Shown piece by piece: positions 60,101 to 64,000 of a stretch of 64,000 nucleotides of DNA. The notes under the pieces are model-generated. The model did not search any database. It was not told where the DNA came from and saw nothing but the letters and a program-made list of their open reading frames with translations. This DNA comes from Mauremys mutica. Its lineage: Eukaryota > Chordata > Testudines > Geoemydidae. Position numbers and translations under genes: made by a program. The DNA is taken from the NCBI RefSeq assembly GCF_020497125.1, contig NC_059082.1, positions 30,092,965 to 30,156,964 on the forward strand. The letters are read 5' to 3'. Numbering within the stretch: the first letter of the stretch is position 1; every line of letters starts with the position of its first letter.

Positions 60101-60497
60101 CCCCCTAAATATCTTTGCCAGGTGCAATTCTCCTTCCACGCCCTCCACGGCTGTCAGTACACACTGTTCCTCTGAGAGGTGTACTTTGTATATCCCGTTT
60201 TTACCCCTATATTTAGCAAGTGCAATTCCCCTGCCATGAACTCTCCCCCCCACTTAACCCGTGTCACTCCCCACCTACCCCCCCTTATTCAGCATATGTG
60301 CAGGGTCTGCGAACCGGCCCCTTGAGAGGACGCAGCTGGGCTCCCGAACGTGCTCGTGCTTTAGGGCTCTCTGCTGGGAAGGGGACAGGCGGGGCCGACT
60401 CCCGGAGACGCTAAGCCCGGGCGCCTGCAGACCCCTCCCGTTCCCGCTGCACCGCTCAGCGTCTACCTGCTGCCGCTTTCCCCACGCAGGCTGCCAT
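41986..60497 (-). CDS. MCEE: Methylmalonyl-CoA epimerase, mitochondrial; three exons, complete
   Basis: Epimerises (2R)- and (2S)-methylmalonyl-CoA in the mitochondrial matrix, between propionyl-CoA carboxylase and methylmalonyl-CoA mutase in propionate, odd-chain fat and branched amino-acid breakdown. CDS exons are 60497-60467, 48096-47756 and 42138-41986; intron phases are 1 and 0. The 525 coding bases give 174 residues (human 176). Residues 1-40 are a basic, acid-poor leader expected to be a mitochondrial targeting peptide. A vicinal-oxygen-chelate (VOC/glyoxalase) domain follows at about residues 43-174. From the family, the metal ligands are the two histidines and the C-terminal glutamate. 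Here these are H48 (in RLNHVAIAV), H120 (in MHHICIEV) and E170 (in VLVELEQA), at a constant offset of two from human numbering. No frameshift or internal stop is seen. Introns are 12.4 and 5.6 kb. Identity is recognised from exons 2 and 3, which are near-identical to vertebrate MCEE; exon 1 is inferred from position, phase and sequence. Confidence 0.95.
44020..44205 (-). mobile_element. CR1 LINE 3' terminus, antisense
   Basis: Starts 'atagaatatcagggttggaa', continues 'gggacctcaggaggtcatct' and 'ccaaccccctgctcaaagca', the reverse complement of the conserved sauropsid CR1 3' end. The octamer tail is reduced to 'tatagaat'. Confidence 0.85.
44549..44776. mobile_element. Harbinger-type MITE, partial
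   Basis: Contains 'cacagctgtgccgctgttgc', 'ccacctccccgagaggcagt', 'tgatgtagttatactgacca', and ends 'agtgtaggccaagcc|tta'. The left terminus is degraded. Related to the copies at 53418-53700 and 54299-54591. Confidence 0.6.
45400..45620 (+). repeat. MIR-type SINE, diverged
   Basis: 'gggacttgtgttctattccc', 'ctaccactgacttactatct' and 'aatgttttgagttccttctg' follow the MIR head-core-tail order. More diverged than the copy at 9.87 kb. Confidence 0.65.
46816..47180. mobile_element. PLE-derived long palindrome, 365 bp, 12-bp target duplication
   Basis: Head 'ggtttcagagtagcagccgt' is followed by two almost perfect inverted arms of about 162 bp (46852-47013 and 47019-47180) around the 5-base loop gactg. 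Target duplication CTGAAAAAAGAT at 46804-46815 and 47181-47192. Each arm carries the 'aataaatttgttagtcttta' PLE-tail text. The right arm has a hammerhead-like core (47093-47122: CCGAAGA, stem GTGAGC/GCTCAC, GAAAGC). Confidence 0.85.
47756..48096 (-). CDS. MCEE: MCEE coding exon 2
   Basis: Acceptor ttttacag|GG ends at 48097 and donor GAG|GTATAA starts at 47755. The 341 bases encode residues 11-124: the rest of the leader, the first VOC repeat with H48, the LLHPLGEKSPIAGFLQKNK segment, and MHHICIE with H120. An ATG 25 bases upstream (48121) is in frame but lies in the intron and is not the start. Confidence 0.95.
48768..49020. mobile_element. hAT-type repeat end with C-rich simple array
   Basis: 'cagggccggctctaggtttt' is a common CAGGG-type hAT terminus, followed by imperfect repeats of 'gccccagccctgggctct'. 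A possible opposite end, 'aaacatagagccgctcctg', lies near 49718, but the flanking octamers do not match, so the right boundary is unresolved. Confidence 0.45.
49983..51045 (+). mobile_element. Probable LTR-like element carrying a Harbinger MITE
   Basis: From 'tgttgtaacatggtcctcag' to a segment with 'caataaaggaacgtgtgata' near 50634 (AATAAA), 'tcatttctcatgtgcttcta', then the MITE, then 'tgatactggagccctcagga'. The layout (U3-like stretch, AATAAA, short tail) suggests an LTR, but I could not define both ends or a target duplication. Confidence 0.35.
50693..50959. mobile_element. Harbinger-type MITE, 267 bp
   Basis: Ends GGGTACATCTATACT / AGTGTAGCCCAGGCC, flanked by TAA (50690-50692) and TCA (50960-50962), a decayed 3-bp duplication. 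Second copy of the 17070-17368 family; the internal hairpin (cggggatcgatttattgcgt / aatcgatccctg) is partly lost. Confidence 0.75.
51842..53116 (+). mobile_element. Solo ERV LTR, 1275 bp (family A, plus)
   Basis: Starts TGTAAGCAGAGTCAGGACG and ends GCAGAAGGGTTACA, with target duplication CAAA at 51838-51841 and 53117-53120. Homologous over its length to the minus-oriented LTR at 14665-15968. 'attaaaaggattttgctaaa' near 52913 supplies a poly(A)-like region before R/U5. No viral coding region. Confidence 0.85.
53418..53700. mobile_element. Harbinger-type MITE, 283 bp
   Basis: Inverted ends GGGCAGGTCTATTCT / AGTAGACCTGCCC, flanked by TCA and TAA. Inner 'ccacctccgtgagaggcaga' and 'cttaggtcgctgtaact' match the family at 44.6 and 54.3 kb. 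Confidence 0.7.
54299..54591. mobile_element. Harbinger-type MITE, 293 bp, diverged
   Basis: Begins GGCTTGTTCTACACTT and ends ATGGTGTAAACATGGCC, with TTT on both sides. Contains 'tctcacagggaggtgaagtt' and a palindromic 'gcatagctatcgtgctatag' stretch. Confidence 0.6.
56823..57640 (-). mobile_element. Solo ERV LTR, 818 bp
   Basis: Starts TGTCATAGG and ends TTTATGACA, with a 5-bp target duplication CCAGC (56818-56822 and 57641-57645). The minus strand begins TGTCATAAACAGATAG and has AATAAA near 57195. This is a recognisable turtle ERV LTR type. Solo, with no internal sequence. Confidence 0.85.
57650..58325 (+). mobile_element. Diverged LTR fragment related to family A
   Basis: 'aatgttgttactcttattgt', 'ggtggggacaggtgttttgc', 'cccctctccactgtg' and 'ccagtctgcactagcagcga' follow the order of segments in the LTR at 51842-53116, but with low identity. 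Ends are not definable; it abuts the 818-bp LTR on the left. Confidence 0.45.
58330..59434 (+). pseudogene. hAT / ZMYM1-like transposase, decayed
   Basis: Pieces in order: KQEISHTTNWRPMSS, WLEACGATVK, then the open 137-residue block 58569-58982 with IKKFAYMADECTSANGHQVV (catalytic D region), YLDVSGRPVYAFLDVQGIED, CAFDGTANFSGTHGRVQALL (second D) and YRGHLLQLVLVQA. After a deletion come LLLLSVTTATIERSFSSLNR (C-terminal hAT dimerisation block) and PDHVNELMSIPIEGMEVLDP. Multiple stops and an internal deletion near 58990-59100. Resembles transposases from which ZMYM1/ZMYM6-type proteins derive. Ends not found. Confidence 0.75.
59870..60035 (-). repeat. MIR-type SINE, antisense
   Basis: 'cagaaagggaaactgagtca', 'agctaagtgacttaccaagc' and 'catgtcccatccactgagtc' are the reverse complement of the MIR core and head. 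Confidence 0.75.
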
Positions 60498-60720
60498 CTT
60501 GACTCCTGGCTACTCAAATCTAACTGTATCGAGCGCCTCTTCCCGCGAGCACAGCCGCCAAAGGCAGGAGGGGCCAGGCTGTGCTCTCAGCGCGGCAGCC
60601 CCTGCTTCTGCCACCGCAGGGAGCTGCTCGCCTAGGGCTTCGGGAGGGGCCGAGAACTGCGGCACAAGCCCAGTTCTGCAAAAGGAAATCTGCCTCTGGC
60701 TGTGAGCAGCACCACCAGTG
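60290..60720. promoter_or_regulatory. CpG island / MCEE promoter
   Basis: A locally GC- and CpG-rich stretch in an AT-rich setting, covering MCEE exon 1 and about 220 bases upstream. In mammals this promoter is shared head-to-head with MPHOSPH10. I see no recognisable MPHOSPH10 start immediately to the right here; another CpG-rich segment lies 3.3 kb further on. Confidence 0.65.
60467..60497 (-). CDS. MCEE: MCEE coding exon 1 (31 nt micro-coding exon)
   Basis: On the minus strand an ATG at 60497 opens MAACVGKAAA plus one base of a glycine codon. It then meets a donor G|GTAGAC (gt at 60466-60465). The phase-1 end fits exon 2, which starts with two bases completing Gly11. Human exon 1 similarly encodes a short alanine-rich start ending in a split glycine codon. 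It sits in a CpG island, as expected for a housekeeping metabolic gene. Only ten codons support it directly, so its 5' UTR and transcription start are not defined. Confidence 0.8.
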
Positions 60721-60789
60721 ACCCGGTGGAGAAGCGATTCTGTTGTTTGCTCCAACATAAAATGTTTAATAGCTTGAAACATGCTGATT

Positions 60790-63760
60790 TTTCATTTTGT
60801 GGAGAAACTTTCTCCTGGAAACCTCGCTGGGGCCATGAAAACCAGTGTCACCAACTCTTGTGATTTTATTGTGAGTTTTGCAATAATGGTTTTTCTTTAA
60901 AGGCCTAGCCCCTGGAGTCAGGAACTATGTGAGAGAAGCAGCTGAGACAAGGAAAGATTAAAGAAGCCCAGGCACAGCAAAAGAAACCCCAATAGTAGGA
61001 GCCTCAGAAAAAAGATGAGAGAGCGCTTTTGGGTAAAGTGCTGTAGAAAGAGGCTGGGAACTGTAACCAAATAATCTTATGTTGTTTGAGTCCTACTGTA
61101 TTCATGGAAACAGGATTTTATAATTCATTGTAGATAAACAGGATTGTAGCAAAAAGATATCATACCTGACTCCACCACCAATTTCTTATCCTAACTGAAA
61201 CAACCTTGAAGACTCCTAAAACTGGGTAATAGCTTTCATCAAATAGGGATCTCTCTCCCCTCTCCCTCTAAGAGAGTGTGGAAGGCTCTGAGTGGAATTG
61301 AGTGTACGTGGAGAGTACACACCATATATGAACATTCTGAGCACTGTAAAGCTCAGCCTCATGACTGGAGGTGGGGGGCTCCCTTCATCCCAGCCCACAA
61401 GGGAGGTTTTAAGAGGTGGACTGCGGCAATAGCTGGGATGAGACCAATAAATCCATTACTATGTAGATCTACCTGCCAAAACTCCGCAGAATGGGAAGAA
61501 CCACTCAGCAGACAAGGTTACTGTAACCCCAGAGAATAACAGTTGGAGAGTGGCTTTGCAAATTGCAGCCTGGGAGGTAGGTGAATTCTTCCCTTCCCAC
61601 ACCACTCCCCAACTGCTGCAGAAGCTACTGGCCTAGTGCATAGTTTGACCTTGGGTAATAATCTTGAAGGAAATTATCATGTAATGTGTTAGAAAGAAAA
61701 ACATTAATCCATGCTAATACATCAGTTCTGTGAATATGTGCCTGGGTGAATTTTGAGTTTAGTGATGCAAAATATCATCAGGCATTTTGTTCTCAAAGTC
61801 TGCTAAAAATATATGTTAAAAAAATACTAGAATCTAGGTCACAGAGATAAAACTGCATAGTAAAATGACTGTACAGATACTATATTTAGCAATTGTGTTC
61901 AGTGCTAATAACTATCCAAATCTAGGGTAGTACTAAAGTCACCCAAGGGGAGAAAACAACAACAAAACAACAATTATACAATATACCATTTAGGGCCTGC
62001 TATTCTCCTAAGTACTCCCACTTAATGAGATTAGTCATTCTAGCAAACGATTGAGGATCAGAACTTATTTTTATATAGTGCCTTCCAAACAAGGGTATCC
62101 CTAAAACACTGCAAAATTAGGTCTCAATCTTGCAGTTCCTTTAGGGCAGGTCCCTGGGACTGTGCAAATAATCCTCACTGGGTCTACCCATGTGCAGGCA
62201 GCATTCAATGTAAAATCCAGGGAATGTTGGTAGAAAGATATTGTATGGTAAATAAAAAGATTCCATTCAAGAGGTGTAGACTGAGAGGGGAGAATATTTT
62301 GTTTAAAAGAAGGTTTAAAAAGAGGTAGGGTTTCAATGATGGAGAGGTCTACTTGGACAACTGCTCCAGAAGGTGGGAGTTGTACAGAAGGCTCTTACAC
62401 AACCAGTGGTGAGACTATGGGAAAGGACAGAGAGAAGGCAAGTTTTACTTTAGTGGAGGGATCAGGCAAGGGAATAGATAAAAAATAAGGTATAGTATTA
62501 AAATTGTTATAATAGTAACCAATGTCCCATACTTTATTTACTATATATTACATAAATATCTATAAGTACATTATAGTGACATTACTGTAAAATCCACAAT
62601 CAAGATTTCTGTCCCCACCATCTACACTCATCTTATTACATGAAACTACTAAAAAAAAAAGGTTTGTCTGAATAGAATTAATACAATTGTCAAAATAACT
62701 GGATAAAAAACATATGGTTTTCTAGACTGCAAGCAAGTTATAATGCCTCTTCCAAAAGTAACTATAGCTGGCATATTGCTTACTGAGAATTTGTTAATTG
62801 CTAACAGGCCTTGTGATTTGTCCTTTGGGAATATCTGAGATTATTTTGCCATTGCAGGTTCTTGGGGGATGGTGAGGGGGAGGAAAAGAGATAACTATAG
62901 TCTTAGGACGAACAATTATTTGCTACCTCCAAGTGAAACAAAAAGGATTTCTGAAGCTGTATATACTGAGTGGAGGTCAGGGGCTTGTGGAGGAATGGGG
63001 AGGGGGAGGATTTCATGCAAAAGTGGGTTTTGGGTGGAGAATTCTGGATAAGCATACATGTATGTGGAAGTGGAGGAGTGAGATTCCTGGGAAGAAGAGT
63101 TTGGGGAGCGAGAAGGAAATGGTAGGGAGTTGGGGAATTTAAGGAGGGGGTAATTGGAAATACAAAAAGGGAGCATCTGGGGGTTGTTGTAAGCAGGGGT
63201 TGCAATAATGGGAATGGGTATCCAATGGGTATCTATCGAAAGGAGGAAGATCAGAGATGAGTGACAGTAGAAGACAGGGGAAGGTGAGCTTGAAAGATTA
63301 GGGGATGTAGTGGATGTGTAAGAGACTGAGTTAATGCATGAGAGCATAGGTGGCAGGGTGATGGGTAGGGGGAGAGAGGATGTGATTGAGAGAACTGTCA
63401 AAACACTCCTAGCTACATTCCCAATCTTTCATCAGATCCTCCCCCTTTAACTCTCTCTGCTGGGTGTCGTTTCACTCTCAAAAGCAAGTCATCCTATGAA
63501 GGCAGAGAGTAGACCAGAGAGGAAAGGAGGTGGCAGAGGGGTGGGTCTTGGTCACCTACAGACACAGGACTTATTTGGGGGAAGAACCCATCAGTGATTC
63601 CCTGGGTTTCTCTTTGCCTATGGAGAAAAAGACCCTCCTACCATTTTCAAAATTATATGAGAAAAACCTTGTAGCCTCTATGCTAGGTGACTGGCCAGTA
63701 ACACCATGTCTGTAAGCTTGAACAGCCTCCTTTGGGGGCCTTTCTCGGTCTCTCTCCTTC
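60790..63760. other. No gene recognised between the two CpG-rich segments
   Basis: AT-rich, then a purine-rich, G-rich stretch at 62.86-63.4 kb that yields chance minus-strand frames rich in Ser/Pro/Leu. No splice-flanked exon is evident. Confidence 0.5.
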
Positions 63761-64000
63761 CATAGCATGGCCATCTACGGCAGCCACAGCTTCAAGCACG
63801 CTGGGGGTTTGGGGCGGGAGCGAGGCCGGTATGACACTGGCAGGGGCAGCGCAGCCGCCTTGTGCGCGAGAAGGGCCGGGGGGGGGGGGGTTAGGGCGCG
63901 GACGTGTGACCACGTGGTGCAGGGGGCAGTGCGGTTTCCGTGGCCACCCAGAGACTCTCCTCCGTGATCATTTGAAAGCTGTTTTGGAAGCTGCTCGCGT
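63760..64000. promoter_or_regulatory. CpG-rich segment at the right edge, probable promoter or first exon
   Basis: GC/CpG-rich sequence with a CACGTG E-box at 63911-63916 and a 13-base G run at 63878-63890. It contrasts with the AT-rich 61-63.7 kb stretch. Probably a second CpG-island promoter continuing past the window. Confidence 0.5.
63831..64000 (+). CDS. Open frame running off the right edge, possible 5' coding exon (MPHOSPH10 by position)
   Basis: From ATG at 63831 the frame is open for 56 codons to the window end. The last part reads ETLLRDHLKAVLEAAR, a helical, protein-like stretch. In mammals the gene upstream of and divergent from MCEE is MPHOSPH10, a U3 snoRNP component, whose N-terminus has a similar TL..CL..V..A pattern. 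That resemblance is weak. The 13-G homopolymer at 63878-63890 could hide a frame error, so the start is unsure: another ATG in a different frame lies at 63770. Assigned by synteny and weak pattern only. Confidence 0.3.
   Translation, partial: MTLAGAAQPPCAREGPGGGGLGRGRVTTWCRGQCGFRGHPETLLRDHLKAVLEAAR

Larger units (their letters stand above)
48097..60466 (-). other. MCEE intron 1
   Basis: 12.4 kb holding an hAT-like repeat at 48.77 kb, solo LTRs at 50.0, 51.84 and 56.82 kb, Harbinger MITEs, an LTR relic, a decayed hAT transposase and a reversed MIR. Frames such as 55458-55736 have no family features. No other exon is seen. Confidence 0.7.

Noticed and set aside
62903..63401. Ser/Pro/Leu-rich minus frames of 100-161 residues
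   Set aside because: Product of a purine-rich strand. No start context, splice sites or domain.
63770..63967. ATG at 63770 (MAIYG...) as the NAGK start
   Set aside because: Only the first few residues resemble NAGK, no donor follows at the right point, and synteny predicts NAGK on the other side of MCEE.

Overview
This is a vertebrate nuclear genome window, AT-rich, dense in interspersed repeats and with only one gene I can identify. The repeat set points to a turtle. It has CR1 LINE ends, MIR-type CORE-SINEs, Penelope-like (PLE) fragments with a GIY-YIG endonuclease, Harbinger and hAT DNA elements, and several solo ERV LTRs of types common in turtle genomes. Turtle is an inference from repeat families, not proof.

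The identified gene is MCEE (methylmalonyl-CoA epimerase), on the minus strand. Three exons can be read with canonical splice sites: exon 1 at 60467-60497 (31 coding bases inside a CpG island), exon 2 at 47756-48096 and exon 3 at 41986-42138. They give a 174-residue protein, against 176 in human, and the metal-binding residues H48, H120 and E170 are present. The introns (12.4 kb and 5.6 kb) are filled with transposable elements. A second CpG island lies at the right edge (63.77-64.0 kb), with an open frame running off the window. By synteny this could be the start of MPHOSPH10, but the sequence match is weak.

Left third (1-25 kb): a possible minus-strand gene with a CpG-island first exon near 22.9-23.1 kb and unidentified candidate exons at 18.91-19.09 kb and 4.53-4.62 kb. 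Around these are an 835-bp hAT element, an 885-bp solo LTR, a broken PLE with an inverted 5' end, a DIRS-like reverse transcriptase relic, a 1.3-kb solo LTR inside a fold-back repeat, a Harbinger MITE, a minisatellite and a 1.2-kb GC-rich inverted-repeat element.

Middle (25.9-30.4 kb): a 4.5-kb PIF/Harbinger transposon with terminal inverted repeats and a TAA target duplication. It carries a Myb/SANT-like gene (+), a HARBI1-type nuclease gene (-), and a third, spliced, antisense 109-residue gene inside the Myb intron. It is interrupted by a 671-bp GC-rich hAT element exactly at the Myb start codon and by a small MITE in the nuclease gene. Further right come palindromic PLE-derived insertions with 12-bp target duplications, a 1.83-kb LTR inserted in a CR1, more Harbinger MITEs, two more solo LTRs and a decayed hAT/ZMYM-like transposase at 58.3-59.4 kb. 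Four PLE-type repeats retain recognisable hammerhead-ribozyme-like cores.
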